Counted from the stretch's first letter, positions 18,776 to 29,604 are shown. The stretch is DNA of 64,000 bases from Paramylibacter kogurei (GCF_002742285.1 NZ_MDGM01000012.1:1054001-1118000); one strand, 5' to 3'. Notes: generated from the letters alone by a model not told the origin. Numbers and translations: made by a program.

Positions 18776-19384
18776 ATGACCGCCCAACCACAAAAAGTAA
18801 CCCCGCACCTATTACTGCAAGCCTATGCCCAAGGCGTTTTTCCGATGTCTGAAAGCGCGGATGACCCCGAAATTTTCTGGGTCGATCCACAGATGCGCGG
18901 CATTTTCGAACTGGATGCGTTTCACGTGTCACGATCATTGGCGCGGCGGATTAAACGGGGCGATTATACTTATAAAATCAATTCCTGTTTTCCAGATGTT
19001 GTCCGTCACTGTGCGGATCGCGATGAAACTTGGATAAACGCGGAAATATTTGAACTTTATTGTCAGCTCCATGCATTGGGCTATGCGCATAGCTTTGAAA
19101 TTCATCGTGAAAATCGTTTGATCGGTGGGGTTTATGGCGTGGCATTGGGTGGTGCGTTTTTTGGCGAAAGCATGTTTTCAAAGGAAACGGATGCGTCAAA
19201 ACTAGCGTTATATCATTTGATCAAACATTTGAAATCGCGCGATTTTACGCTGTTCGACACTCAATTTATCACGCCGCATCTGGCGTCACTGGGTGCGATA
19301 GAAATCCCGCGCAGCGAATATCGCAATCGTCTGGATCAGGCGTTGGGAATAAAAGCGACGTTTATTTCGGCGCCAGACATTTGA
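18776..19384 (+). CDS. aat: Leucyl/phenylalanyl-tRNA-protein transferase
   Basis: A 202-aa enzyme that adds Leu or Phe from aminoacyl-tRNA to N-terminal Lys or Arg of proteins, making N-degrons that are delivered to ClpAP by ClpS. Family signatures include LLQAYAQGVFPM, FWVDPQMRGI and GVALGGAFFGESMFS. It follows accC closely. Its last 23 bp overlap the 3' end of the convergent DUF2155 gene. Confidence 0.95.
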   Translation: MTAQPQKVTPHLLLQAYAQGVFPMSESADDPEIFWVDPQMRGIFELDAFHVSRSLARRIKRGDYTYKINSCFPDVVRHCADRDETWINAEIFELYCQLHALGYAHSFEIHRENRLIGGVYGVALGGAFFGESMFSKETDASKLALYHLIKHLKSRDFTLFDTQFITPHLASLGAIEIPRSEYRNRLDQALGIKATFISAPDI

Positions 19385-19727
19385 TCACCCAAACATCGTA
19401 ACGCGGGTGTTCCAGTGCGGATAATGCAGGGCTAGATGCCACCATCCAGCCATCAAACGCAGGATTATCCATGCGGGAATCCAAGATCAACAAATGTGCA
19501 AATGCATCTGTGTTCAAACGACGCTGAGGATAACGGCATTCTTTGAGCGTAACTTGAATTTTTGCCACTTCGATGGTGGAACCGCTTTGCATTTCAAAAT
19601 CGGCAACTTGTCCGGTAACGCGGTCCAACATACGAATGATCGCGCCAGAACCATTGGTGGTTTTCACCGCGGCAAAACCGGGCAACGCCATTAAAAATGC
19701 CAATGATGTCAGCGCGATACGGATCAT
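19362..19727 (-). CDS. DUF2155 secreted protein
   Basis: A 121-aa exported protein with a signal peptide (about residues 1-19, ending GFAAV) and one domain typical of DUF2155. That domain includes RVTGQVADFEM, LKECRYPQ and a WMVASSPALSALEHPRYDVW segment with two conserved cysteines (in KECRYP and IKCLAP) that may form a disulfide. The function is unknown. The start overlaps the mlaD stop (ATGA), so it is coupled to the lipid-transport gene, as is usual in Rhodobacterales. The 3' ends of this gene and aat overlap. Confidence 0.85.
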   Translation of the reverse strand: MIRIALTSLAFLMALPGFAAVKTTNGSGAIIRMLDRVTGQVADFEMQSGSTIEVAKIQVTLKECRYPQRRLNTDAFAHLLILDSRMDNPAFDGWMVASSPALSALEHPRYDVWVIKCLAPK

Positions 19728-20170
19728 TGTTCGCTGCCCGCCACGAATTTAAGCAGCAATGATATCAGGCTTACCGAACCTTGGGTGTCGATAAATTCGC
19801 CGCCCTGTTCCATTGCAAATTCGGACCCACCTGGCACGACCTCTACAAATGTGCCGCCAAGCAATCCTTCTTGGGAAATTTGCACGCCTGAATCTTCGGG
19901 GATTTTCAAATCATCGCGCATTGAAAACTGCATATTTGCGCGAAATGATTCAGGATCAAGCGCAAGTGCCGTTACCGTGCCAACCTTGACCCCGGCCATG
20001 CGCACATCCGTGCCAACGGCCACGCCATCCGCACTGCGAAAGCTTGCGTTTAATTCGTATCCACCTGATTTAGTGGAAAATCCCACGCTGGAAGATGCGA
20101 AAATCAAAAATCCTGCGGCAGCAGCGACAACAACGGCGCCAACAGCAGTTTCAGTGAGGTTATGTGCCAT
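19724..20170 (-). CDS. mlaD: MCE-domain lipid transport protein MlaD
   Basis: A 148-aa protein from ATG 20170 (a TTG two codons upstream is too close to the AAGGG ribosome-binding site). It has an N-terminal transmembrane helix (about residues 8-28) and a single MCE domain (GGYELNASFRSADGVAVGTD ... RMAGVKVGTV). MlaD forms the periplasmic hexameric ring of the MlaFEDB phospholipid transporter that maintains outer-membrane asymmetry. The other mla genes are not next to it. It sits between NDUFA12 and DUF2155 and overlaps the latter. Confidence 0.9.
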   Translation of the reverse strand: MAHNLTETAVGAVVVAAAAGFLIFASSSVGFSTKSGGYELNASFRSADGVAVGTDVRMAGVKVGTVTALALDPESFRANMQFSMRDDLKIPEDSGVQISQEGLLGGTFVEVVPGGSEFAMEQGGEFIDTQGSVSLISLLLKFVAGSEQ

Positions 20171-20185
20171 CGCCAATACCCTTTG

Positions 20186-20560
20186 CTATTCAGGTTGCCA
20201 CGCTTCGTAATCAGTACGATCAGCAGGTTTCGCATGGCGCAAAGATCCCGCCGGCGCATAGGCCATTGCCGTCCCTGTCAGGTTTTCCTGATGCGGTTTT
20301 TCCCAAACTTTGTGTTTCAGCGGCTTATCAGTTGGCGGTTCTTTGAACGTGTGGTGCAACCAACCGTGCCAATCGGCAGATACGCGTGATGCTTCGCATT
20401 CGCCATTGAAAATTACCCAACGGCGCTTACCGTCACGTGTTTCATAGAAAATATTGCCCTGCTCATCTTCGCCAACCTTCACACCCTTGCGCCAAGTGTA
20501 AAACCGTGTGTTAAGCGTTTGGCTGTTCCACCAAGTAAATAAGCTTTTGATAAAGTCCAT
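20186..20560 (-). CDS. NADH-quinone oxidoreductase accessory subunit NDUFA12 (B17.2-like)
   Basis: A 124-aa protein starting at ATG 20560, behind a GGAAG ribosome-binding site. A longer upstream frame is open but has no comparable signal. Conserved features are the N-terminal [44 protein letters not shown] and [16 protein letters not shown]. Alphaproteobacteria share this supernumerary complex I subunit with mitochondria. It lies 15 bp upstream of mlaD on the same strand. Confidence 0.93.
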   Translation of the reverse strand: MDFIKSLFTWWNSQTLNTRFYTWRKGVKVGEDEQGNIFYETRDGKRRWVIFNGECEASRVSADWHGWLHHTFKEPPTDKPLKHKVWEKPHQENLTGTAMAYAPAGSLRHAKPADRTDYEAWQPE

Positions 20561-20623
20561 CTGCGGCTTCCTTTGTTCTGTTATCTTTGTATATGCTACA
20601 AACCCAGACCAACGTCCAGCATA

Positions 20624-20660
20624 AGAAAAATGCACTGGCGGGATTTTCCGCCAATGCATT
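20624..20660 (-). terminator. Rho-independent terminator downstream of clpX
   Basis: Read on the minus strand, the stem AATGCATTGGCGG / CCGCCAGTGCATT (13 bp with one A-C mismatch, loop AAAATC) is followed by TTTCTT. It lies 26 bp beyond the clpX stop and separates clpX from the NDUFA12 gene. Confidence 0.8.
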
Positions 20661-20685
20661 CAATTTTTTCGCATTTGAGCGTGGT

Positions 20686-21954
20686 TTAGCCCGCAGATGC
20701 GGTTTCTTCGACCTTATCTGCATAAACGATCAAGGGTTCACCTTCGCCGGTTACGGCATCTTCGTTCACCACAACGTCTTGTACGTTCTCAAGGCTTGGC
20801 AAATCGAACATCGTATCCAACAAGATGTCTTCCATGATGGAACGCAAACCACGTGCACCAGTTTTGCGCGCGATGGCGCGTTTGGCGATGGCACGCAAGG
20901 CTTCGTCTGTGAATTTCAGATGCGCATCTTCCAATTCGAACAGGCGTTGATATTGTTTGACCAATGCGTTTTTAGGTTCAGACAAAATGGTAATCAACGC
21001 ATCTTCATCCAAATCGGTCAGCGTTGCCAGAACCGGCAAACGCCCAACGAATTCTGGGATCAGGCCAAATTTCAACAAATCCTCTGGTTCCAATTCCGTG
21101 AACCATTCGCCTACGGAACGCTCTTCTTCGTCTTTGACGTCTGCGCCAAATCCGATTCCTGATCCTTTGCCACGTTGGCCGATGATTTTGTCCAAACCGG
21201 CAAATGCACCGCCACAGATGAACAGGATATTCGTTGTGTCCACTTGCAAGAATTCTTGCTGTGGGTGTTTGCGCCCACCTTGCGGAGGAACGGATGCAAC
21301 CGTGCCTTCCATGATTTTTAGCAACGCTTGTTGCACACCCTCGCCTGAAACATCGCGGGTGATGGATGGGTTATCGGATTTGCGGGTGATTTTATCCACC
21401 TCGTCAATATACACGATGCCACGCTGTGCGCGTTCCACATTATATTCAGACGCTTGAAGTAATTTCAAAATGATATTTTCAACATCTTCGCCCACATAAC
21501 CAGCCTCGGTCAATGTGGTGGCGTCGGCCATGGTGAATGGCACATCAATGATGCGCGCCAATGTTTGCGCAAGCAATGTTTTACCACAACCCGTTGGCCC
21601 GATCAGCAGGATGTTTGATTTCGAAAGCTCGATATCATCCTTGGTATGTTCGGCATGATCCAGACGTTTGTAATGGTTATGCACCGCCACAGACAAAACC
21701 CGTTTGGCAACATCTTGGCCAATCACGTATTCATCCAAGAAATTACAGATATCCGCAGGCGTTGGCACACCCTCGCCAGAGGTGGTGATGCCACCTTTGG
21801 CCTCTTCACGAATGATATCCATACATAATTCAACACATTCATCACAGATGAACACAGTCGGACCCGCGATTAATTTGCGGACTTCGTGCTGGCTTTTGCC
21901 ACAAAACGAACAATACAGTGTATTTTTCGCGTCCGTATTGTTTGAATTCGACAT
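20686..21954 (-). CDS. clpX: ATP-dependent Clp protease ATP-binding subunit ClpX
   Basis: A 422-aa AAA+ unfoldase that feeds ClpP. The N-terminal zinc-binding domain has the CSFCGK ... CDECVELC cysteines. The AAA+ module has Walker A GPTGCGKT, Walker [10 protein letters not shown] and the ClpP-docking loop [12 protein letters not shown] precedes the ATG. clpP lies 162 bp upstream on the same strand. In Caulobacter and relatives ClpXP degrades CtrA and other cell-cycle regulators. Confidence 0.98.
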   Translation of the reverse strand: MSNSNNTDAKNTLYCSFCGKSQHEVRKLIAGPTVFICDECVELCMDIIREEAKGGITTSGEGVPTPADICNFLDEYVIGQDVAKRVLSVAVHNHYKRLDHAEHTKDDIELSKSNILLIGPTGCGKTLLAQTLARIIDVPFTMADATTLTEAGYVGEDVENIILKLLQASEYNVERAQRGIVYIDEVDKITRKSDNPSITRDVSGEGVQQALLKIMEGTVASVPPQGGRKHPQQEFLQVDTTNILFICGGAFAGLDKIIGQRGKGSGIGFGADVKDEEERSVGEWFTELEPEDLLKFGLIPEFVGRLPVLATLTDLDEDALITILSEPKNALVKQYQRLFELEDAHLKFTDEALRAIAKRAIARKTGARGLRSIMEDILLDTMFDLPSLENVQDVVVNEDAVTGEGEPLIVYADKVEETASAG

Positions 21955-22116
21955 ATTTTACTCCGCCTTATTTGCGCTTGCCCGATACGATATGGCAGAA
22001 CCATGCCCGTTACAATGCGATTATTCGTTTCCTAATGGCCAGTCATGGCTAAATTATGACCATTTTTTTGACACAAGATAGCCATGGCAAGATGAATAAA
22101 CCCTTGATTGTGCGCC

Positions 22117-22740
22117 CTATTCGTCCGGCAATTCGCGTTTTTGTACGATTTCATCAACCAGACCCCAATCTTTGGCTTCTTCTGCTGTCATGAAATTATC
22201 GCGATCAAGGGCGGTTTCGACCTCTTTCAATTTACGACCACAATGTTTGACGTAAATATTGTTCAGGCGATCTTTCAGTTCCAAAATTTCTTTGGCGTGC
22301 AGCGCGATATCGGATGCTTGGCCTTGGAAACCACCCGATGGTTGGTGCACCATCACACGTGCATTTGGCAATGCAAAACGTTGCCCCGGTTCACCCGCAG
22401 CCAATAACAATGATCCCATTGACGCCGCTTGCCCAACACAAAGCGTTGAAACCTTGGGGCGGATATATTGCATCGTGTCATAAATCGACAATCCAGATGT
22501 CACCACGCCGCCCGGGCTATTGATATACATAAAGATATCTTTCTTGGGGTTTTCCGCCTCAAGAAACAACAATTGCGCCACGATCAATGTGGACATGCCA
22601 TCATGCACGGGGCCCGACAGGAAAATGATGCGTTCTTTTAACAGGCGTGAAAAAATATCGTATGATCGTTCCCCACGTGATGTTTGTTCCACAACCATTG
22701 GAACCAATGTATTCATATAAACTTCGTGTGGGTCTCTCAT
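22117..22740 (-). CDS. clpP: ATP-dependent Clp protease proteolytic subunit ClpP
   Basis: A 207-aa serine protease if translation starts at ATG 22740 ([20 protein letters not shown]), behind AGGCGA. The catalytic triad is S107 (GQAASMGS), H132 (VMVHQPSGG) and D181 ([10 protein letters not shown]). A further 21 in-frame codons extend upstream but do not resemble the family. It assembles as a tetradecamer with ClpX, which is encoded next. Confidence 0.97.
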   Translation of the reverse strand: MRDPHEVYMNTLVPMVVEQTSRGERSYDIFSRLLKERIIFLSGPVHDGMSTLIVAQLLFLEAENPKKDIFMYINSPGGVVTSGLSIYDTMQYIRPKVSTLCVGQAASMGSLLLAAGEPGQRFALPNARVMVHQPSGGFQGQASDIALHAKEILELKDRLNNIYVKHCGRKLKEVETALDRDNFMTAEEAKDWGLVDEIVQKRELPDE

Positions 22741-22999
22741 GATATTTCGCCTGTGTTTGCAAATTTCTGCGATAACTGTAGTGCGCCTTGCGGGGGGCTT
22801 CAAGGCGCGTTTTTGTCTTGTTGTTTGATTTCGAACTTATCTGGGATCAAAACAAATTTACCTTAATTTCTGGTGAATTATTTGTGGTGTAAAAATGCCA
22901 CGAGCCTAAATTCCCCCGCGTCACAAATGTCACATTGCGTTTGACCACAACCACATTGTCGCACTAACGTAATCGTGAAGTTTCTAGGGAGAGAGCATC

Positions 23000-24058
23000 A
23001 TGAAAATAAAAACAATTTTGGCGTCAGGTGCAGCCGCGTCAACACTCATCGCATCATCCGCTTTTGCTGGCGGTATGGATCGCGCAACATTCAGCCCAAG
23101 CATCTTGTTTGAACAAGGCAACTATGCAGAGGCAACATTGGGTTTAACACTACCAAGTGTTTCACCTGCTGGCGCGCCTCATGCATTTAATGTTGCGGAA
23201 TCTTTCACAACATTGAAATTTGGCTATAAACACCAATTCAATGACAAACTGGCAGTGGCATTCGTTTACAACAACAATCCAATTGGTGTTGATATCAACT
23301 ACGCTTCATTGGGGAGCCCTCTTCGCGGCTCAGTAGATTCAACCTCAGCGACCTTGCTTGCTAAGTATTCATTTACCGATCGTTTTAGCGCCTATGGCGG
23401 TGTTAAACATCAATGGGCCAAAGCAACAGCAGACCTAACGCCAAATGGTATTCCAGAGCCAACTACGTTCTCAAAAGACTCTGATACTGGATATATCCTC
23501 GGTGTCGCCTATGAAATTCCTGACATCGCTTTGCGTGTTTCATTGTCTTATGAATCAGAGCTTGAATTTGATCTGGATACAATCGGTGCCGGTTCTGGTA
23601 CAAATTATGGCGCCACCACTGCGGGTTCGCCAGAAGCATACACACTAGAATTCCAATCTGGTATTGCTACAGACACATTGTTATTTGGTAGCGTACGCCG
23701 CGCAAAATGGTCAGATTCCAACATCATTCTACCCGCAGCATTTGGCTCGACCCCACTATCAAACTTCGAAGACACGACATCTTACTCTCTGGGCATTGGC
23801 CGCAAAATTAGTGACGCATTTTCAATGTCTGTAACATTGTCTTACGAAGAATCTGGCGCTGAACCAGTAAGCCCACTTGCACCGACCAACGGCATCGCGG
23901 GCATCGGAATTGGTGGTGCATATACGGCTGCCAATGGTGTGAAAACATCAATGGGTATTAACTACTCGAAACGTGGAGATGCCGTTACATCAGCGGGAAC
24001 AAATTTCGCAGATAACGAAGTTATCACAATGGGCTTGAAAGTTTCAAAAAGCTTCTAA
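23000..24058 (+). CDS. OmpP1/FadL/TodX-family outer membrane transporter
   Basis: A 352-aa protein with a signal peptide (about residues 1-23, SSAFAGG). The beta-strand-rich sequence with alternating hydrophobic residues ends in KVSKSF, whose final Phe is typical of outer-membrane barrels. The N-terminal GGMDRATFSPSILFEQGNYA fits the FadL family, which carries long-chain fatty acids or other hydrophobic compounds across the outer membrane. The ribosome-binding site is AGGGAGAG. A possible promoter is TTGACC (22941) with TAACGT 18 bp later. A terminator follows the gene. The substrate cannot be told from sequence. Confidence 0.85.
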   Translation: MKIKTILASGAAASTLIASSAFAGGMDRATFSPSILFEQGNYAEATLGLTLPSVSPAGAPHAFNVAESFTTLKFGYKHQFNDKLAVAFVYNNNPIGVDINYASLGSPLRGSVDSTSATLLAKYSFTDRFSAYGGVKHQWAKATADLTPNGIPEPTTFSKDSDTGYILGVAYEIPDIALRVSLSYESELEFDLDTIGAGSGTNYGATTAGSPEAYTLEFQSGIATDTLLFGSVRRAKWSDSNIILPAAFGSTPLSNFEDTTSYSLGIGRKISDAFSMSVTLSYEESGAEPVSPLAPTNGIAGIGIGGAYTAANGVKTSMGINYSKRGDAVTSAGTNFADNEVITMGLKVSKSF

Positions 24059-24080
24059 TACATTGTAAAATATAATAATT

Positions 24081-24106
24081 AAGCCCGCCTTGTGCGGGCT
24101 TTTTTA
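24081..24106 (+). terminator. Rho-independent terminator after FadL-type gene
   Basis: A perfect 8-bp stem AAGCCCGC / GCGGGCTT with loop CTTGT is followed by a T-run. Confidence 0.88.
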
Positions 24107-24123
24107 TGCGCGGTTGACTTTTC

Positions 24124-24156
24124 GTAAGATTCTACTTACCGTAAGCCATGACTTAC
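24124..24156. promoter_or_regulatory. Tandem operator GTAAG-N6-CTTAC x2 over the ArsR start
   Basis: Two perfect inverted repeats, GTAAG-N6-CTTAC at 24124-24139 and again at 24141-24156, are placed 17 bp apart. The second copy spans the ATG of the ArsR-family gene (24148). Two dyads in phase at the start of a regulator gene are what an autorepressor site looks like. Binding is inferred, not shown. Confidence 0.7.
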
Positions 24157-24456
24157 GATATGATTTTCACTGCCCTCGCCGATCCGCGCCGTCGCAACAT
24201 ATTGCAACAGATTGCAACGCAACCCATGTCGGTGGCGCAACTGGCTGATCAACATAACGTCAGCCGCCCCGCAATTTCGCAACATCTCAAAATCCTGACT
24301 GATGCTGGACTGCTATCCGTCACGCCAAAGGGCACCAAACGGATCTATCAGATTAATCGCGATGGGCTGGAACCCGTGCGCGCCTATATCGACGGGTTTT
24401 GGGATGATGCGCTCACCGCTTTTCAAGACCACATTATCAACCAAACAAAGGATTAA
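24148..24456 (+). CDS. ArsR-family transcriptional regulator
   Basis: A 102-aa winged-helix repressor. The HTH is VAQLADQHNVSRPAISQHLKIL followed by a wing (GLLSVTPKGTKRIYQINRDG). There are no cysteine metal-binding motifs, so it belongs to the non-metal ArsR group often paired with SRPBCC/AHSA1 proteins. Two GTAAG-N6-CTTAC dyads overlap its start codon, suggesting autoregulation and very short or leaderless translation initiation. The SRPBCC gene starts 2 bp after its stop. Confidence 0.9.
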   Translation: MTYDMIFTALADPRRRNILQQIATQPMSVAQLADQHNVSRPAISQHLKILTDAGLLSVTPKGTKRIYQINRDGLEPVRAYIDGFWDDALTAFQDHIINQTKD

Positions 24457-24458
24457 TC

Positions 24459-24908
24459 ATGCTGCCACCTGTCATTAAAACCATCACGGTTCCCTGCCCG
24501 CCCAAACACGCGTTTGATACCTTCACCAAAGACATTGATACGTGGTGGCCCAAGGAAAAAAACAGCGTTTCCGCCATGAATGGCGCGGTGGCGCAACGTG
24601 TTGTAATGGAACCAAAAACCGGCGGTGCAATTGTAGAAACCGATCACACAGGCACGGATTTAGTCTGGGGGTCTGTCACCGAATTTTCACCCCATACCAA
24701 ACTGGCGCTCGCATGGCATATCAATCTGGAACCCAAAGATGCAACATTTGTTGAGGTCACGTTTGAACCCAGCAGCACTGGCACAACAGTCACCCTAAAA
24801 CATTACGGCTGGGAAGCATTCGGCGACAAGGCGCAGGATATGCATGATGGCTATAACGCGGGTTGGGTGGGTGTGTTTGAAACCGCCTTCGCCAATGCCT
24901 GTTCATAG
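24459..24908 (+). CDS. SRPBCC (AHSA1-like) domain protein
   Basis: A 149-aa START/Bet v1-like protein of the AHSA1 group. Typical segments are PPKHAFDTFTKDIDTWWP near the N-terminus, EFSPHTKLALAWH in the middle and GTTVTLKHYGWEAFGDKAQ near the end. These proteins form a hydrophobic cavity, and their ligands are usually unknown. It is in a two-gene operon with the ArsR regulator, so the ligand may be linked to the signal sensed by that regulator (inference). A terminator shared with the convergent tig gene follows. Confidence 0.87.
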   Translation: MLPPVIKTITVPCPPKHAFDTFTKDIDTWWPKEKNSVSAMNGAVAQRVVMEPKTGGAIVETDHTGTDLVWGSVTEFSPHTKLALAWHINLEPKDATFVEVTFEPSSTGTTVTLKHYGWEAFGDKAQDMHDGYNAGWVGVFETAFANACS

Positions 24909-24922
24909 ACATCCACATAAAA

Positions 24923-24947
24923 AAAGAGCGCCACTTGGGCGCTCTTT
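24923..24947. terminator. Bidirectional terminator between SRPBCC gene and tig
   Basis: A perfect 10-bp stem AAAGAGCGCC / GGCGCTCTTT with a 5-nt loop has A-runs on the left and Ts on the right. It could serve both convergent genes. Confidence 0.8.
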
Positions 24948-24969
24948 CAATCCGTAATCTGAAAACAGA

Positions 24970-26298
24970 TTAAGCGTCCAATTCTTCAACTGCTTTTTGC
25001 AGCTCTTCTTTGGTCACTTCTTTTTCTGTCGTTTTTGCATTTTCTACAATGTAATCAACAACTTTGTCTTCAAAGATTGGTGCGCGTAGCTGTTGCTGCA
25101 TCTGCTGGTTTTTCTGAATGAATTCAAAGAATTCACGCTCTTGACCAGGGTAGTTTTGCACCTGTTGCATCACCGCTTGCTGCATTTCTGCGTCTGTCAC
25201 TTCGATCTTTTGGATCTGACCAACTTCTGCAAGCAACAAGCCCAAACGCACGCGGCGTTCTGCCAATTTGTTATGCTCGTCTGTTGGTGTGATTTCTGGG
25301 TGATCGTGGCCCTGAACATCTGGGTTCTCTTCGTGCCACAACTGATGTGCGATTTGGTTTGCTTCGGCTGTGATCAAGCTTTCTGGCAATTCAAATGTCA
25401 CCAATGAATCCAAAGCATCCATCAAATCGCGCTTCATCACCATACGTGCCGCACCAGCATATTCCGCTTCTAGGCGCTCGCCGATTTGTTTTTTCAAATC
25501 ATCAAGGCTCTCTGCGCCAAATTTTTTGGCCAATTCATCGTCAAGAGCGGCTGCTTTTGGCTCTTTCACTTCTTTCACTTTGCATTCAAAAACAGCGGCT
25601 TTACCAGCCAAGTTTTCAGCGCCGTAATTTTCAGGGAAATCAACGTTTACAACAACATCTTCGCCTGCTTTGGCACCAACCAACTGTTCCTCGAAACCGG
25701 GGATAAAGCTGTTTGAACCCAGAACCAGCGGATAATCATCTGCTTGACCGCCATCAAATGCAACATCGTCAACTTTGCCCAAGAAATCGATAACCACTTG
25801 GTCACCGTCTTTTGCTTTGCTGCCTTTTTTGCGTGGCTCAAAGTTTTGCGCAGTTTCTGCCAAGTTTGCCAATGCTTCGTCGATATCCGCATCTGCTGGC
25901 TTAACAGTCAATTTTTCCAATTTCACTTTGGAAAAATCTGTTTCTGGCACGTCTGGAAGGCGTTCATAGTTCAATGAAACCTCTACATCGTCGCCCTCTT
26001 TCCAATCATCATTGGTCATTTTAACATCAGGTTGGCCCGCTGGACGGTCGCCTGATTTTTCAAAATGCTCGTTCATTGCGCCATCAATGCTTTCTTGCAT
26101 TGCTTCGCCCAAAACTTGCTGACCGAATTGTTTTTTCAACAACGCTTTTGGAACTTTACCCTTGCGAAAACCCTTCATTTCGATGGTTGGCGCGGCTTCT
26201 TCCAATTTGGCATCAACTTTGTCTGCCAATTCTTTTGCTGTTAAAACAATGGTATAGCCTCGTTTCAGGCCTTCGTTCAACGTTTCGGTCACTTGCAT
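24970..26298 (-). CDS. tig: Trigger factor (ribosome-associated chaperone)
   Basis: A 442-aa chaperone. The N-terminal ribosome-binding domain contains the signature region GFRKGKVPK. The central FKBP-type PPIase domain (about residues 160-245, [14 protein letters not shown] ... [17 protein letters not shown]) and the helical C-terminal domain are complete. AGGA precedes the ATG at 26298. It is transcribed alone, with a tRNA gene upstream on the same strand. Confidence 0.96.
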   Translation of the reverse strand: MQVTETLNEGLKRGYTIVLTAKELADKVDAKLEEAAPTIEMKGFRKGKVPKALLKKQFGQQVLGEAMQESIDGAMNEHFEKSGDRPAGQPDVKMTNDDWKEGDDVEVSLNYERLPDVPETDFSKVKLEKLTVKPADADIDEALANLAETAQNFEPRKKGSKAKDGDQVVIDFLGKVDDVAFDGGQADDYPLVLGSNSFIPGFEEQLVGAKAGEDVVVNVDFPENYGAENLAGKAAVFECKVKEVKEPKAAALDDELAKKFGAESLDDLKKQIGERLEAEYAGAARMVMKRDLMDALDSLVTFELPESLITAEANQIAHQLWHEENPDVQGHDHPEITPTDEHNKLAERRVRLGLLLAEVGQIQKIEVTDAEMQQAVMQQVQNYPGQEREFFEFIQKNQQMQQQLRAPIFEDKVVDYIVENAKTTEKEVTKEELQKAVEELDA

Positions 26299-26463
26299 TT
26301 TGCGGTCCTTTTAACTGGGGTTTGGCCACACGCCATAACCCACATGCATGGGAAAAACTGACGTCCTTTTAGGGATGGAACGGCATGGGTGCAAGGGCAG
26401 ATTTTTAAGGGAAAAATTGCGCAAATATGCGCTTGTCTTGGTTTTCATCAATATAAAGTAAGA

Positions 26464-26548
26464 TGGTACGGGTGAAGGGACTTGAACCCCCACGCCTCGC
26501 GGCGCCAGAACCTAAATCTGGTGCGTCTACCAATTCCGCCACACCCGC
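26464..26548 (-). tRNA. tRNA-Leu (anticodon UAG)
   Basis: On the minus strand an 85-nt tRNA starts GCGGGTG and ends CACCCGT-A-CCA, with the CCA encoded. The anticodon arm is CCAGA-TTTAGGT-TCTGG, giving anticodon TAG. A long variable arm (GCGCCGCGAGGCGT) and a T-arm GGGGGTTCAAGTCCC support a class II leucine tRNA. Confidence 0.95.
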
Positions 26549-27196
<648 letters not shown>

Positions 27197-27227
27197 CTAA
27201 CGCATCATAAGAAGAGGAGCACTCAAC

Positions 27228-28634
27228 ATGAGCGCAAAAGATTTAGTAAAACGTATCGCGGACGAAGACATTCAATATGTCGACATCCGTTTCACCGACC
27301 CGCGCGGCAAGCTACAGCACGTTACAGTGATCAATGACGAAGTCGACGAAGACTTCCTCGAAGGTGGTTTCATGTTTGATGGTTCATCCATCGCAGGTTG
27401 GAAATCCATCGACAAATCAGACATGAAGTTGATCGTGGACACAGAATCCGCATATCTTGATCCATTCTATGCTGAAAAAACATTGGCTGTTCACTGTCAC
27501 GTTGTTGAACCAGACACTGGTGAAACATATGATCGTTGCCCACGTTCAACAGCAATGCGCGCCGAAGAATATTTGGTAGCATCTGGTATTGGTGACACAT
27601 CTTTCTTTGGCCCAGAGGCCGAATTCTTCCTATTTGATGATGTGCGTTTTTCAAACACAATCAACAAAGTGTCTTACGAAATTGATGCTGCTGATGCGTC
27701 ATGGAACACAGACACCGAATATGAAATGGGCAACATGGGCCACCGCCCTGGTATCAAAGGCGGCTATTTCCCTGTAAACCCAACAGACGCGGCACAAGAT
27801 TTGCGTTCTGAAATGCTTTCAACCATGAAATCAATCGGCATGAAAGTTGACAAACACCACCACGAGGTTGCGTCATGTCAGCACGAGTTGGGCTTGGTTT
27901 TCGGCACGTTGACCAAACAAGCGGACGAGCTTCAAAAATACAAATACATCGTTCACAATGTTGCACATGCCTACGGTAAATCTGCGACATTCATGCCAAA
28001 ACCAATCGCTGGTGATAACGGCACAGGCATGCACGTGAACATGTCCATCTGGAAAGACGGCAAACCATTGTTCGCAGGCGACAAATACGCTGACCTGTCA
28101 CAAGAAGCGCTGTATTTCATCGGTGGTATCTTGAAACACGCCAAAGCGTTGAACGCGATCACAAACCCATCCACAAACAGCTACAAGCGTTTGATCCCCG
28201 GTTTTGAAGCACCAGTTCTACGTGCATATTCTGCGTCTAACCGTTCTGGCTGTGTGCGTATCCCATTCGCCGAAAGTCCAAAGGCAAAACGCGTAGAGGC
28301 TCGTTTCCCAGATCCAGCAGCAAACCCATACTTGTGTTTCTCTGCTCTGTTGATGGCTGGCCTTGACGGTATCAAAAACAAAATTGATCCAGGCGAAGCA
28401 TCTGACAAAGATTTGTACGATCTACCAGCCGAAGAATTGGCAGGCATTCCAACAGTATGTGGTTCATTGCGCGAAGCATTGGAATCACTCGAGGCTGATA
28501 TGGACTTCTTGACCGAAGGTGGCGTTTTCACAAAATCTCAAATCGAAGGTTACATTGCTTTGAAATGGGAAGAAGTGTTCAAATACGAGCACACGCCACA
28601 CCCAGTTGAATATGGCATGTACTACAGCTGCTAA
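27228..28634 (+). CDS. glnA: Glutamine synthetase type I
   Basis: A 468-aa ammonia-assimilating enzyme of the standard dodecameric type. Visible motifs are the latch-side [10 protein letters not shown], the metal-site [22 protein letters not shown] and NRSGCVRIP. The adenylylation tyrosine is Y397 ([10 protein letters not shown]), so activity is probably controlled by GlnE. GAGGAG precedes the ATG. It follows glnB and ends at a strong terminator. Confidence 0.98.
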   Translation: MSAKDLVKRIADEDIQYVDIRFTDPRGKLQHVTVINDEVDEDFLEGGFMFDGSSIAGWKSIDKSDMKLIVDTESAYLDPFYAEKTLAVHCHVVEPDTGETYDRCPRSTAMRAEEYLVASGIGDTSFFGPEAEFFLFDDVRFSNTINKVSYEIDAADASWNTDTEYEMGNMGHRPGIKGGYFPVNPTDAAQDLRSEMLSTMKSIGMKVDKHHHEVASCQHELGLVFGTLTKQADELQKYKYIVHNVAHAYGKSATFMPKPIAGDNGTGMHVNMSIWKDGKPLFAGDKYADLSQEALYFIGGILKHAKALNAITNPSTNSYKRLIPGFEAPVLRAYSASNRSGCVRIPFAESPKAKRVEARFPDPAANPYLCFSALLMAGLDGIKNKIDPGEASDKDLYDLPAEELAGIPTVCGSLREALESLEADMDFLTEGGVFTKSQIEGYIALKWEEVFKYEHTPHPVEYGMYYSC

Positions 28635-28651
28635 TCAGTTGATGAATAACG

Positions 28652-28684
28652 AAAAGGCCCTGTATTTGCGGGGCCTTTTTTTAT
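28652..28684 (+). terminator. Rho-independent terminator after glnA
   Basis: A perfect 9-bp stem AAAAGGCCC / GGGCCTTTT around a 10-nt loop is followed by more Ts. The convergent DUF3445 gene ends 10 bp further on. Confidence 0.88.
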
Positions 28685-28693
28685 GGGTGGTTT

Positions 28694-29482
28694 TTAAAGT
28701 GTGGTTAATGTTTCGCGCTGCTCTTGGCTGAGCTTGTTCATTGGCACCACAATTGTATGAATACCAAACACCGTCGTTCCCGTTTGCGGTAAAAATCGCA
28801 AAGATTGGCGTTCCACACGCATCCAACCCTGCCCAATTGGCGCGGGTCGATGGGGTGCATTTTCGGATCGCGGTTGATGCAAATCGGGATCGGCGTAAAC
28901 CAACCAATTGGCACGCCATAACGCCCGCCCATCGCGCATGGTGTCAAACATGCGCTGCACACGGCGCGCAATATCATCGTTAAATGCAGGCACAGGCACA
29001 TGAATGCGCGACATCGGTTTGCCGATTTTTTCCGATAACGTCCAACTGGCGGGAAAACAAAGTGCTGCACCTTGCAACACATGTTCATCACCCGCTTTGC
29101 CCATCAGGCAAAAATCCTGTTGCACCAATCGACGTGCGGTGATCAGCGGATGATCATCATTTCGCGCAATAACAACCCCATCAGGGCGCGTCACAGTTTG
29201 ATCCGTAATCTGATAATCTGGGCGTGCGTGCAACGATGCAATCACCATATCCAAAAGCTCTGCCGCGGCATCGCTTGCTATGTTTTCCATCGCAAAAACC
29301 GCATCGCGCTTTTTGTCCAACAGATGATCGGCATAAGCCATCTGTTGATCAAACGCATCATCCACCAATAACCAATCCGCCGGTTCCAACGGGTTCATCC
29401 CCGGCAAACGAGAAAGCCTCTGCTCTGCCCAAGGCGACAGCGATAATTGTGATTGGCAGATGTTTTGAAAATCAATCGTCAT
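28694..29482 (-). CDS. DUF3445 heme-dependent oxidative N-demethylase-like protein
   Basis: A 262-aa protein from ATG 29482 (an ATG two codons earlier is equally possible, and a longer frame to 29560 is unlikely). Family features are RLPGMNPLEPADWLLVDDAF near the N-terminus, GKPMSRIHVPVP, and RVERQSLRFLPQTG with FGIHTIVVP near the end. This family includes the alpha subunit of dimethylamine monooxygenase, a heme enzyme that demethylates secondary amines. The other subunits are not adjacent, so the substrate here is open. It sits between glnBA and dddP. Confidence 0.78.
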   Translation of the reverse strand: MTIDFQNICQSQLSLSPWAEQRLSRLPGMNPLEPADWLLVDDAFDQQMAYADHLLDKKRDAVFAMENIASDAAAELLDMVIASLHARPDYQITDQTVTRPDGVVIARNDDHPLITARRLVQQDFCLMGKAGDEHVLQGAALCFPASWTLSEKIGKPMSRIHVPVPAFNDDIARRVQRMFDTMRDGRALWRANWLVYADPDLHQPRSENAPHRPAPIGQGWMRVERQSLRFLPQTGTTVFGIHTIVVPMNKLSQEQRETLTTL

Positions 29483-29604
29483 GCGCATCTTTTGACAATC
29501 AACCGCTGCAAAAACAAGTGTGACAGTTTGTGTAAATATCACGCCAAATTTGATGGGCAAAAAATTTCTTTTGAAAAACCAATGAATTGTGCCACATTTT
29601 GCCT

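Noticed and set aside
21955..22116. Small gene or terminator between clpP and clpX
   Set aside because: A weak hairpin with Ts reads toward the plus strand, the wrong direction for both genes, and no open frame stands out.
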